The position numbers and the translations under genes were made by a program. A stretch of 64,000 bases of DNA. Source: Chloroflexota bacterium. Lineage in GTDB: Bacteria; Chloroflexota; Anaerolineae; Anaerolineales; UBA4823. Location: assembly GCA_029265355.1 (NCBI GenBank), contig JAJUJL010000005.1:104339-168338 (forward strand). Reading direction: 5' to 3'. Below, one piece after another: positions 27,929-36,919 of the stretch. Numbering within the stretch: the first letter of the stretch is position 1; the number at the start of each line of letters is the position of its first letter. Below the pieces are notes generated by a model. That model saw only the letters and a list, made by a program, of their open reading frames with translations. It was not told the origin of the DNA and did no database searches.

Positions 27929-28513
27929 ATGGCAAACCGAAGTCATGCTCGAAAACATCGCAAAAATTCATCCCAGGTCATCGCCATGGCATTGATTGGC
28001 GTCGGTCTCCTGGTGATCGGTGTGGTTGCATTGATCGCCTTGCCACGCAATGGCGTTTCCGCTCAGGGCCAGGAAAAATCGGCCATACCAGCCATCGTAG
28101 ACTTTTCCGCTCCAGAGCTGTCGCTCACCGATCTTCAAGGTAACCCGACCGCCCTATCTGATTACCGCGGCCAATGGGTATTGGTCAACAATTGGGCCAC
28201 CTGGTGCCCACCCTGCAAAGCCGAGATGCCCACCCTGCAAGCGTACTACGAAGCCCATCGCGAGAAAGGCTTTGTGATCATCGCCATCGATGCGGGCGAC
28301 CCCATCACTGAAGTGGTGGACTTCGTTGAAAGCTATGAGCTGACATTCCCGGTCTGGCCCGACCCGCAAGAAGCCGCCATCGACGCCTTTCGGAACAATG
28401 CCTTGCCCAGCTCTTACCTGATCGACCCGCAAGGCACGGTGCGCCTGGCCTGGAATGGCGCTATCAGTCGCAGTGTGCTAGAGAGATATGTGACTCCCCT
28501 ATTGGAGGATTAA
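27929..28513 (+). CDS. membrane-anchored TlpA/ResA-like thioredoxin
   Basis: DFSAPELSLTDLQGNPTALSDYRGQWVLVNNWATWCPPCKAEMPTLQAYYE..LPSSYLIDPQGTV. Confidence 0.93.
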   Translation: MANRSHARKHRKNSSQVIAMALIGVGLLVIGVVALIALPRNGVSAQGQEKSAIPAIVDFSAPELSLTDLQGNPTALSDYRGQWVLVNNWATWCPPCKAEMPTLQAYYEAHREKGFVIIAIDAGDPITEVVDFVESYELTFPVWPDPQEAAIDAFRNNALPSSYLIDPQGTVRLAWNGAISRSVLERYVTPLLED

Positions 28514-28514
28514 T

Positions 28515-28991
28515 TTGGACGCAAAAGTTACCTGGAAACAGCGCCTCAGCTTCAGCGGCACCGCGGATAGCGGCTTCAGTGTGCCTTTGGGCGGCGAGAA
28601 ATCCGTTGGAGGCGACGAAGATGGTTTCCGCCCAATGGAACTGATCGCTACTGGATTAGCCGGCTGCACAGCCATGGATGTGATTTCCATTTTGCAGAAA
28701 AAACGCCAGCAGATTACCGCCTTCGAAGTCAAGGTGCACACCGAGCGCGCCAGCGAGCACCCCAAAGTGTTCACCAGCGCAGTCATCGAATACATTATTA
28801 CTGGTATCAGCGTGGATGAAGCTGCGGTGCGGCGGGCAATCGAACTCTCGGCAGAGCGCTACTGCCCGGCGCAAGCCATGTTCAGAGGCGTTTTCCCCAT
28901 GGAGCTGCGCTATTCCATCTATGAAGAGCAGAATGGTGCACTCACTCTGAAGGTTTCTGGGGAATATACCCCGGCATCTGCACAGGTGTGA
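28515..28991 (+). CDS. OsmC-family peroxiredoxin-like protein
   Basis: GFRPMELIATGLAGCTAMDVISILQKKRQ..RRAIELSAERYCPAQAMF; TTG start. Confidence 0.9.
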   Translation: MDAKVTWKQRLSFSGTADSGFSVPLGGEKSVGGDEDGFRPMELIATGLAGCTAMDVISILQKKRQQITAFEVKVHTERASEHPKVFTSAVIEYIITGISVDEAAVRRAIELSAERYCPAQAMFRGVFPMELRYSIYEEQNGALTLKVSGEYTPASAQV

Positions 28992-29368
28992 CCAAACGCG
29001 AATTTATGAAAATGCCATCTTTGTGGTGGCTGCCCTTCGGCCGCTCCCCTGAAATTTCACCCCAGGAGTTGCACCACTGGCTGGAAGAGGGCCAGCCGGT
29101 GCAACTTGCCGATGCGCGCACCTCGCTCGAATACCAGCAAGGTACGATTGGAGCCGCCCGGCACGCGCCCTTGAGCGAGATGCCCCGATCGTTGGACAGG
29201 CTGGGCTTGGATCCCGCTGTCCCAATCGTGATGCTGTGTCTCAGCGGGCATCGCAGTATTCCAGGTACACGCTGGCTGCGCTCGCACGGCTACCAGGCCT
29301 ACAGCCTCAAGGGCGGCATCCTGGCCTGGAAACGCGCTGGCTTTCCCCTGACGCCCCCTGGCGAGTAA
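28988..29368 (+). CDS. rhodanese-like domain protein
   Basis: QLADARTSLEYQQGTIGAARHAPLSEMP..IVMLCLSGHRSIPGTRWLRSHGYQAYSLKGGILAWKRAG; GTG start overlapping OsmC stop. Confidence 0.88.
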   Translation: MTKREFMKMPSLWWLPFGRSPEISPQELHHWLEEGQPVQLADARTSLEYQQGTIGAARHAPLSEMPRSLDRLGLDPAVPIVMLCLSGHRSIPGTRWLRSHGYQAYSLKGGILAWKRAGFPLTPPGE

Positions 29369-29387
29369 CTCTAACAGCCCAAGCCCA

Positions 29388-30764
29388 TCAATCCGCAGGC
29401 ATGGCTGCCTCGGGCTTGGCGCTCGCCTGTTCTGCTTCTGCCAGGGCCAACTGGTCATGGTCTGGCAAGAGCGTTTCGGCATTGCGCACCGCTGGCGTCA
29501 GATAGCCGCCGATGCTCACCAGCACCGCCAGCGCCCCTCCCGCAATGAACATCAGCGCCATACCAGAGCCGGGGCCGGTACCCACCAGTCCTCCAAAGAT
29601 CCTCGCCAGCGGTGTCTGGGATTGCATAGCCGGCTCCAATACCTGATCGGCTAACGGTCCGGCAATCAGCATAGAAAGGGGATTGACGAACCAGGCAATC
29701 AGCCGTCGAATGGAAAAGACGCGCCCCTGCAAGTCTGGGGCTACTTTGGACTGCCAGATGGCCTGGTTGGAAGCGTTGATAATGGGAATGAAGAAAGCAT
29801 GGCAAAAACTGGCTGCTGCCCAGAAAGGCAGGCTGCGCCCCAGGCCCATCATGACCGGGCCCAGCAGGCTGCCGAGCCCCCAGCCAAACAGCACCCCGTT
29901 CACTCGCCGCTTAGGACCTCCCCAGGCGCTCATCACCAGCCCTCCTACCACACCGCCGATGGCGCCTGCCGAGTTGGCTACGCCTAAAACCAGCTCATTG
30001 CTGCCTGAGCTGGCCAAAATCATGGCGGCCACCACCGCGTAGGGTATACCCGTCACGAAATTGCCCAGCAGGAAAACAATTTGTAACCCAAGCAAGCTGG
30101 GCCGGGCCAGGATATAGTGCAAGCCGTACATCGCTTCGCTCAGCAGGCTGCCCTGACTTCTCTGACCCTCCAGGGTGCGCTTGGGTTGGGGCACATCTAC
30201 CACTAACAAAGCGCCGATCGCAAAAACAAAGGTGATCACGTCGATCAGCAGGATGCCCGCCAATCCAACCACGCCCAGCAGGGCGCCCGCCAACATTGGC
30301 GCAAAAATGCCCGAGCCGGACTCAGCCAGCGACATCATCCCATTGGCGCGCCCATACTGTTCTTTGGGCAGCATGGTCGTGATGGCTGCGGAGTATGCCG
30401 GCCATTGAAAACCTTGAAAAATGCCTTCGATGCTCAAGCCCACGTATAAATGCCAGATTTCAAGGTTGCCGGATAGATACAGCCCTAAAAAGCCCAGCGT
30501 CACCACTCCGGCTGCCAGGTCGCTGAGCATCATCATTAACTTCCGGTTACTGCGATCGACAAGAGCTCCCGCAATTGGACTGAAGATCAACATGGGAGTG
30601 ACGAAAAAGAAACCCGCCAACGCCAGCACCGTAGCCTTCTCGGTGCGCTCATAGGCCCAAATTGTGAGAGCAAAACCTGTCATGGCTGAGCCCAACAGCG
30701 AGACCAGCTGCCCAACCCACACCAGGGTAAAGCCAGACATTCCGGAAGGTCGCGTTTTGATCAT
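29388..30764 (-). CDS. MFS transporter (EntS-like exporter family)
   Basis: FTLVWVGQLVSLLGSAMTGFALTIWAYERTEKATVLALAGFFFVTPMLIFSPIAGALVDRSNRKLMMMLSD; start at MIKTRPSG. Confidence 0.9.
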   Translation of the reverse strand: MIKTRPSGMSGFTLVWVGQLVSLLGSAMTGFALTIWAYERTEKATVLALAGFFFVTPMLIFSPIAGALVDRSNRKLMMMLSDLAAGVVTLGFLGLYLSGNLEIWHLYVGLSIEGIFQGFQWPAYSAAITTMLPKEQYGRANGMMSLAESGSGIFAPMLAGALLGVVGLAGILLIDVITFVFAIGALLVVDVPQPKRTLEGQRSQGSLLSEAMYGLHYILARPSLLGLQIVFLLGNFVTGIPYAVVAAMILASSGSNELVLGVANSAGAIGGVVGGLVMSAWGGPKRRVNGVLFGWGLGSLLGPVMMGLGRSLPFWAAASFCHAFFIPIINASNQAIWQSKVAPDLQGRVFSIRRLIAWFVNPLSMLIAGPLADQVLEPAMQSQTPLARIFGGLVGTGPGSGMALMFIAGGALAVLVSIGGYLTPAVRNAETLLPDHDQLALAEAEQASAKPEAAMPAD

Positions 30765-30817
30765 TGGCACATCCACCTTTTCTGGAACTTTTTCAAGCCT
30801 CTCGTCGTCATCTTGTT

Positions 30818-30840
30818 TATAATGCAGCGAGTCAACTCGC
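30818..30840 (+). promoter_or_regulatory. -10-like TATAAT followed by palindrome GCGAGT-CA-ACTCGC
   Basis: TATAAT 30818-30823, inverted repeat 30827-30832/30835-30840 in divergent MFS/LysM gap. Confidence 0.35.
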
Positions 30841-30870
30841 CAAAGACTACTCAAGTATGTGGAGGTTACT

Positions 30871-31431
30871 ATGTTCTCGAAAGCTTATTCGCCCAGCCGA
30901 TATCAAATCATCCTGGGCATCCTGCTAGCTTTGGCTGTGCTGGCAGGCATGCTTCCCCGCCCAGCAATGGCTGCCGTCACGGAGCCATTCGCCGCCTGTG
31001 ATAAAACACACACCGTCAAGAATAGCGAGACCATTTACCGCATCGCGCGCACTTACAATGTTCCTGTGAACCGTCTGGCAAAAGCCAATAATCTGGTTTA
31101 TCCTTACAAGATCTCGGATGGCATGGTGCTGTGCATTCCGGCTGAGCCAAAAGTGACCGGCGCTGGCAAGTTCACCGTATCTTTCAAAGGGGAAGTGATC
31201 AAGATCGATGGCAGCGGCTTCAAAAAGCAATACACGTTCTTCGTGCGCGTGCGCGAGAATGACACTAGCAAATGGTATAAGATTGGCGCGGTGCGTTCCG
31301 ATCGCAATGGCAACCTGTTGGTGACCCTAGATGTACCCAAGCAGCTCCAAAACAAGCCAGCGCTCAACGTGTGCTTGAAAGATGGCGTCACCGACGGCCT
31401 GGTATGCAAGCGAGTCTACAGGCTGCCGTAA
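30871..31431 (+). CDS. secreted LysM-domain protein
   Basis: Signal-like N-terminus, HTVKNSETIYRIARTYNVPVNRLAKANNLVYPYKISDGMVLCIP. Confidence 0.88.
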   Translation: MFSKAYSPSRYQIILGILLALAVLAGMLPRPAMAAVTEPFAACDKTHTVKNSETIYRIARTYNVPVNRLAKANNLVYPYKISDGMVLCIPAEPKVTGAGKFTVSFKGEVIKIDGSGFKKQYTFFVRVRENDTSKWYKIGAVRSDRNGNLLVTLDVPKQLQNKPALNVCLKDGVTDGLVCKRVYRLP

Positions 31432-31514
31432 GTGCACACCAACCGGCAAGGGCATCAATTCTGGTTTGGACCGTTTGGAAAGCATTTAGACAACGCCATA
31501 AAGGTTACTGAACC

Positions 31515-31553
31515 AACGCCTCCCGCGCTCTGTGCTCGGGAGGTGTTGCTTTT
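31515..31553 (+). terminator. Rho-independent terminator-like hairpin
   Basis: AACGCCTCCCG-N11-CGGGAGGTGTT followed by GCTTTT. Confidence 0.65.
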
Positions 31554-31640
31554 CACAGGCTTTGACGTCAGGTTAGCTGAATTCGAGATCCATGAGATGC
31601 GGGGCGTTGCTAAAAATCGAGCCGAGGTGTGACCATCGCC

Positions 31641-32420
31641 TCAAGCCGCCACGGCTTCAGCAATCTCCAGCAACAAATCTCCTGAGAGACTGTTAAAGAT
31701 GATGCTTGACGGGTTTTGCCCGGTTCCGCTGCTTTCGAGCCGACGCCTGGCATCTCTTAACCTGCCGCTAAAGGTCCGCATCTGCACGCGATGATGGAAA
31801 GGTCGTGGCGCCGCCAGGCGCACATCGCCCGAGACTGAGCGGAAGTGATAGTCTTGCGACGAGAGCGGGGTCTCCAGGTAGAGATCTCCGCTGACCGTGT
31901 TGGCGTTCACCACGTTCAGCGAGGATTCCTTCAAGACCGCATCGCCGGAAACCGTTTCCAATGCAAAGGATCCATTCAGGCGCTCCCCGCGAATATTGCC
32001 GCTGACCGTTCGCAACCGCAGATCACCGCTCAGGTCAGAAAGGTCCAGCTTTCCGCTCACACTTTCCAGGTTAATTTCGCCGCGCACGGCACGCACTTCA
32101 ATCGAGCTGCTGATTGTTTTGATGCGCAGGTCGCAGTCTTCGGGCACTGAGATCGAGTAGGAAACTCGGCACGGTTTACGCTGTCCCAGGAAAGGCAACC
32201 CATCATCGTAGCGAGTGCTCACCCGCACACTTCCATCGGCATCTTGTTCGATGACGGGAAACGTGCACTGAAGATCACCCGAATCTGCATCGATCACCGC
32301 CTTAATCGCCATTTCTCCGGCAACACCCGATTGAACCGAAACAACACCGCGAATATTGGAAAGCGTCAGGCTTGCCTGCGGCGCGACCGAAAACAGCCGT
32401 TCGATCACCAACTCTTCCAT
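31641..32420 (-). CDS. DUF4097-type beta-strand repeat protein
   Basis: Repeating VSG/VRAVRGEINLESVSGKLDLSDLSGDLRLRTVSGNIRGERLNGSFALETVSGDAVL. Confidence 0.78.
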   Translation of the reverse strand: MEELVIERLFSVAPQASLTLSNIRGVVSVQSGVAGEMAIKAVIDADSGDLQCTFPVIEQDADGSVRVSTRYDDGLPFLGQRKPCRVSYSISVPEDCDLRIKTISSSIEVRAVRGEINLESVSGKLDLSDLSGDLRLRTVSGNIRGERLNGSFALETVSGDAVLKESSLNVVNANTVSGDLYLETPLSSQDYHFRSVSGDVRLAAPRPFHHRVQMRTFSGRLRDARRRLESSGTGQNPSSIIFNSLSGDLLLEIAEAVAA

Positions 32421-32427
32421 GGCCGCC

Positions 32428-32799
32428 TCACTCGATATAGATCTCGATGTGTTCGCCGTCTTCCTCGTCAATCACATCGATAATTTTGCCCTCTGCGCCA
32501 GCATTGATGGCTTCCATCAATTCATCAAACGCCACACCAGGCGCATACTGCGAGGCGATATTCAATCCAGCATCCACCAGGCGCAGCGGCAAATTGACCG
32601 TCGCCTTGGCTTTGCCGGTGATGGTATCGGTAACTCGCACGCGCAGCATGCGGGCGTTCCCCGTGCGTCCCAGCGGCGTCTTGCGCGCCGGCTTGCGCGT
32701 CTCCGCCAGAGCTGCCAGGAGCCGGGCGCCTTCCTCCGCCGAGATTTTCCCTTCATCGATCATCCTCAAAATCTTGAGGCGCTCTTCAGGTGTTGCCAT
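32428..32799 (-). CDS. SHOCT-like/YvlB N-terminal-type domain protein
   Basis: ATPEERLKILRMIDEGKISAEEGARLLAALAE. Confidence 0.7.
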   Translation of the reverse strand: MATPEERLKILRMIDEGKISAEEGARLLAALAETRKPARKTPLGRTGNARMLRVRVTDTITGKAKATVNLPLRLVDAGLNIASQYAPGVAFDELMEAINAGAEGKIIDVIDEEDGEHIEIYIE

Positions 32800-32842
32800 A
32801 TCAACCTCCTACGCCAACGGGTGCACGCCGCCAGCGATTATG

Positions 32843-33553
32843 CTATCCAATATAAATCTGGACCTCTTCTCCACCATCGTTCTCATCGACATGAATGTAA
32901 AGCGGTTCATCCGGGTTGGTCGAATGACCGAGAGCGATGAGAACTTCATCCACAGAAGTGTTTTCTAATCCAGCGATCTTTCCGCGCACCATGCGCAGCA
33001 ACCAGGCGATGAAACCCAGCGGCAGCGGCAGGCTCAAGTGAATATTGCGGGGGCGCTCGCCACTTTTTTGCTTTATCCGCAAGTGCAACCAGCGAGCCGT
33101 GCGCGCCTGCCAGGCCAGGATCACCACAGCCAGGCCCAAAATAAAGGGGGCCGAGGCGCAGACGAACCAAAAGCCCAAACCGCGGCTTTGCAGCGCCTGG
33201 TACATCAATACCCCACCCAGCACAGTTATGACCACGCCCGACCACAAGGGGATCATGGCAATGCGCCGAAAACGTGCAAAATCCGGTTTAATTTCGGGCG
33301 CTGTCGGCTCGGCGCTGATCACTTCCGGATCAACCGCGACAGAATTGGCTGAATTCGTTGGTGCGGCGGCGGGCGAGGTTGGGGTTGGTTCGGATGCTGC
33401 GTCCGATTCCGGTAGATCACCCTCTTGCAGGGCTTGATCATCTTGATCTTGAGCATCTCCCAAGGCCTGGAGCAGATTCAAGCCCTCCTCAGGCGTGATT
33501 CGCCCGCTCTCGATCATCTCTAAAATCATGCGCCTTTCCTGATCGCTGATCAT
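32843..33553 (-). CDS. membrane protein with N-terminal SHOCT-like bihelical motif
   Basis: ISDQERRMILEMIESGRITPEEGLNLLQALGDA; two TM segments; C-terminus resembles the 32428 product (LIALGHSTNPDEPLYIHVDENDGGEEVQIYIG). Confidence 0.7.
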   Translation of the reverse strand: MISDQERRMILEMIESGRITPEEGLNLLQALGDAQDQDDQALQEGDLPESDAASEPTPTSPAAAPTNSANSVAVDPEVISAEPTAPEIKPDFARFRRIAMIPLWSGVVITVLGGVLMYQALQSRGLGFWFVCASAPFILGLAVVILAWQARTARWLHLRIKQKSGERPRNIHLSLPLPLGFIAWLLRMVRGKIAGLENTSVDEVLIALGHSTNPDEPLYIHVDENDGGEEVQIYIG

Positions 33554-33581
33554 GGCAATAAGTCTCGTTTCCTAAAAAGGT

Positions 33582-34823
33582 CTAGTCTGAGCGCCCTTCT
33601 AAGGCTGCCAACAACTGCTCTGCTTCCGCGACGCTGATCTTTTTCTCCTGAAGCATGCGCAGGATCATCAGGCGCTCTTCATCAGAAACCTGGGGCGGTT
33701 CCGGGCGCGGCGGCTCCCCTGGAACAGCAGGGCGCCATTCGAAATTCCAGGCAAAGCCGCCGGAACGGCTGCGTCGCTCAGCAGCGCGCGCTTTCAACTC
33801 TGCCTTGCGCGCCGCAGCTTCGATTTTGCGCTGCATACGATCTTGGGCGCGGCGCAATTTCTCCTGGGCGCGCTGGTTGGAGCGCTCTGTCGCCTGGCGG
33901 GTGCGCTCCAAAATCCGGTCGACCTCCACGCCCGGCAGGTTCATCCCAGACAATCGGCGCTGCAGTTCTTCCATTTGTTCATCCAGCATGGCGCTGTGGG
34001 TGCGCACTTCGCTCTCGACTTGTTCAGCCACTTGATCAGCAAGTTCAGCGTGCAAATCGAGCTGCTCCCCCCAATCAACCTCTTGGCTCTCAAAGACGAT
34101 ACCGCCGCCAGCGGTGAGTTTCATGTCTGCCTGCCCATCTCCCAGGGTCACCTGGTGAGATGACTGGTTCAGCTTCGAATACTCACCGCCAATCCGCACC
34201 TGGATACTCTGTGCGCCGCTGGTCAAACTGACATTGACACTGGCATCATCAGGGATGCGGCAATGGATTTCACCACCTGCCGCCACCTGGTAGTGTTTAC
34301 CCAAGAGCAGGGCTAACCGCAGGCGAGCGTTGCCTCCCACGATGGCGTGCACATCTCCTTCAAGGTCACGTCCATCCAACTCCCCACCCACTTCCAGGCT
34401 GCAGGCGCCTTCCACATCGCGCACGACAGCATTTCCACCAACGGAAGCCATTTTCAAATCGCCGGCGATGCGCTTGACGATCAAATTGCCAGCCACGTGT
34501 TCTGCATCGACCGGGCCGACATCGCGCAGTTCCAGGCTACCAGCAATGTTTTCGATAGTCACTTCCTGTTCCAGGTACTTGATATGGGCGCCGCCATCTA
34601 TCCGTTCGATGGTCAGCCGGGCCTCTTGCGGCAGCCGCGCCATTAAATCTTGCGAGCAAGAAATCAGGACACGCTCACCATCCTGTTGAACGTCCAACGC
34701 TTCTGCGGAGCCGCTTTTCAGCAAGATTTCCGGGCGATCCCATCCCTTCAACTCCAGATTGCCACGGATGACTTCCAAGGTAACCACCGGCCTATCGCCG
34801 CAGACCAGCATTTTTGTGGCCAT
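33582..34823 (-). CDS. adhesin-like beta-repeat protein with coiled coil and C-terminal SHOCT-like motif
   Basis: ENIAGSLELRDVGPVDAEHVAGNLIVKRIAGDLKMASVGGNAVVRDVEG; C-terminal SDEERLMILRMLQEKKISVAEAEQLLAALEGRSD. Confidence 0.75.
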   Translation of the reverse strand: MATKMLVCGDRPVVTLEVIRGNLELKGWDRPEILLKSGSAEALDVQQDGERVLISCSQDLMARLPQEARLTIERIDGGAHIKYLEQEVTIENIAGSLELRDVGPVDAEHVAGNLIVKRIAGDLKMASVGGNAVVRDVEGACSLEVGGELDGRDLEGDVHAIVGGNARLRLALLLGKHYQVAAGGEIHCRIPDDASVNVSLTSGAQSIQVRIGGEYSKLNQSSHQVTLGDGQADMKLTAGGGIVFESQEVDWGEQLDLHAELADQVAEQVESEVRTHSAMLDEQMEELQRRLSGMNLPGVEVDRILERTRQATERSNQRAQEKLRRAQDRMQRKIEAAARKAELKARAAERRSRSGGFAWNFEWRPAVPGEPPRPEPPQVSDEERLMILRMLQEKKISVAEAEQLLAALEGRSD

Positions 34824-34824
34824 C

Positions 34825-35211
34825 TCAACCTCCTCGTTCTTTGAGCAATTGCATTGCCCTCTCCGCGCTGATCAGACCCTGATCCAGGTTTTCCAGGATT
34901 TTCTGCCGGTCATCATCACTCAAACCAACCCCATCTTCACTGGCTCCAGGCTCGTAACCCAGGGCGCGAATGACTTCATGCAGGCGATTGCGGATGGTGG
35001 GATAGGAAAGACCCAATTCCACTTCCATGCGCGTAATCTTACCCTCGCAGCGCACAAAGGTTTCGACAAAGGATAATTGTTCCGCAGTGAGCTGTGCAAA
35101 AGAAGCCGCAACAAAACGGCTCTCGATTGTGGTGTCGCAATCCCGACAGTGAATGCGGGTGATATGCAGTTCACCACCGCAAATCGGGCATTTACTGGGC
35201 AATGCATTCAT
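34825..35211 (-). CDS. DUF2089 family protein (putative regulator)
   Basis: CPICGGELHITRIHCRDCDTTIESRF..LSFVETFVRCEGKITRMEVELGLSYPTIRNRLHEVIRALGY..DDDRQKILENLDQGLISAERAMQLLKE. Confidence 0.85.
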   Translation of the reverse strand: MNALPSKCPICGGELHITRIHCRDCDTTIESRFVAASFAQLTAEQLSFVETFVRCEGKITRMEVELGLSYPTIRNRLHEVIRALGYEPGASEDGVGLSDDDRQKILENLDQGLISAERAMQLLKERGG

Positions 35212-35356
35212 GGTTCATATCCTCGCGTTCAAAAGCTACCAAGGCTGAGTGGATCTCAGCCCATTTAAACTGATTATATTAATATTCCACAATTTAGTCA
35301 AGAGAAATTAAGAAATCTGAAAGCAGACTTTGAAATTTTTAAAAGCGAAACACCGG

Positions 35357-36919
35357 CTAAGGCGCATTCCTCTCGATGAAACTGGCGCGATTGGAACATT
35401 CGCACGCTGTCACCACCTGGTTGAGGCGCGTCAAAGTTCCCTGGTAAGCAGCCGCACCGCGTTGCGCCACCCAACCCTCCAGGTTGAAAGCCAGCACGCC
35501 GCCGGAAAAACCAGCCGCCGGAATCCACTCGCCGTTGTATTTGCGCGCAATATGCACATGGGTGCCTGTACTGGAGCCGCCCTCACAAGATGGATGTCCG
35601 ATTCGATCGCCGGCTTTCAATGTTGCCCCCAGCGGAGCCCGGCCCTCGCTTGCCAGGTGCAAATAAAAGATCGCCCAACCGGTGTTCTCGTTGCCATCTC
35701 CATCCAGGTCCAGCACAACCTCGCCCACATCAACTCGCGCCACCACCCCATCGGCGATCGCAATCGCCCACTCGTCGGTTTCCTGGCAACCGGAAGCGCT
35801 CAACGGCGGAGCAAAATCAAGGGCAGAATAGGGGCGGGCGTTCCCCCACGCAGTATGCGGTCCTCCCGTATAAGCCCACAACAGTCCCGGTTCGAATGGC
35901 AACAGCAGGTCTGGCTGTTCCAGGCTGCCAGGGATATGCGGCGCATCGGACTGCCAGGGATCGCCAAACAAAGCAGTATACGTGCGCGCAAAGCCTTCGG
36001 GACTGGTAGCGCGGGCAAAATCGTCCACTTGCATGAACGTATCAAAGAACTGGTGCAGACCGACCGTCGCCGCATTTTGCCAGGGGTCGAAGCGCACCTG
36101 GCGTCCATCGCTCAGCTCCAGGCTGGTCAGCTCAGCGGTGCGCCAGGCATAATAGCCATCGTTCAGCAAGTTGGCAGCCCACAGAAGCTGGCGATATAGA
36201 CCTTCCCGCCTGCGGTCGCGATAATCCAGGGGATATATGCGCTGTTCCGGGGCCGGATCAGGATCGGTCAAGGCGCCGGATTGATATTCTAACAGCGCCA
36301 GCAACAGGCGCGGGCTGAGGCTGAACTTGAGCGCTACCAGGTTGACGATTTCGGCCGCGCTGCGGTCTGCGCCATCCGCATATTCCCGATATGTGGAAAT
36401 CCAGCCAGGATGAGCCGCGATAAACTGTGCGGTATCAAACCCCGCCTGGATTGGGCTGTTGACATAATGGCTGTCGGGCAGGATGTGGTAATCGCTGCCC
36501 CACAGCGGCAAGTAGTAAATCGGAATCTTCATCGGCATGCCAGGTGGCATGGTAGTCGCCGAATCTGGAATGAAAGTGTTTGCCTGGCGGATCTCAGCGA
36601 CGGTGGTATTGAAACGCGCCGCCAGCCCCGCCAGCGTATCCCCTGTTTGAGCCGTGTAATCCACCAGCTCGCCTGGGGCATAGCGCGGCCGGTTTGAGAA
36701 CAAGCCAGGAATATCCTCCGCTTGCTGCTGGATAGAGGCCGCATCATCATCAGACTGGCGATTCGACCCAGGTTGAGATCCCAACAACGGCACCGCCGCC
36801 GGGCTGCTTTGACAGGCAACCAGCAAGGAGGTAGCCATCAACAATAGACACAGTAGCGAGAAGGTTTTGCGCAAGGAGGGGGAACGGCGCGCTGTCATGG
36901 GCGCGGAATTATACCTCAA
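35357..36919 (-). CDS. lipoprotein with LysM and M23-like peptidase domain (paralog 1)
   Basis: DYTAQTGDTLAGLAARFNTTVAEIRQANTF; GDRIGHPSCEGGSSTGTHVHIARKYNGEWIPA. Confidence 0.82.
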   Translation of the reverse strand: MRYNSAPMTARRSPSLRKTFSLLCLLLMATSLLVACQSSPAAVPLLGSQPGSNRQSDDDAASIQQQAEDIPGLFSNRPRYAPGELVDYTAQTGDTLAGLAARFNTTVAEIRQANTFIPDSATTMPPGMPMKIPIYYLPLWGSDYHILPDSHYVNSPIQAGFDTAQFIAAHPGWISTYREYADGADRSAAEIVNLVALKFSLSPRLLLALLEYQSGALTDPDPAPEQRIYPLDYRDRRREGLYRQLLWAANLLNDGYYAWRTAELTSLELSDGRQVRFDPWQNAATVGLHQFFDTFMQVDDFARATSPEGFARTYTALFGDPWQSDAPHIPGSLEQPDLLLPFEPGLLWAYTGGPHTAWGNARPYSALDFAPPLSASGCQETDEWAIAIADGVVARVDVGEVVLDLDGDGNENTGWAIFYLHLASEGRAPLGATLKAGDRIGHPSCEGGSSTGTHVHIARKYNGEWIPAAGFSGGVLAFNLEGWVAQRGAAAYQGTLTRLNQVVTACECSNRASFIERNAP

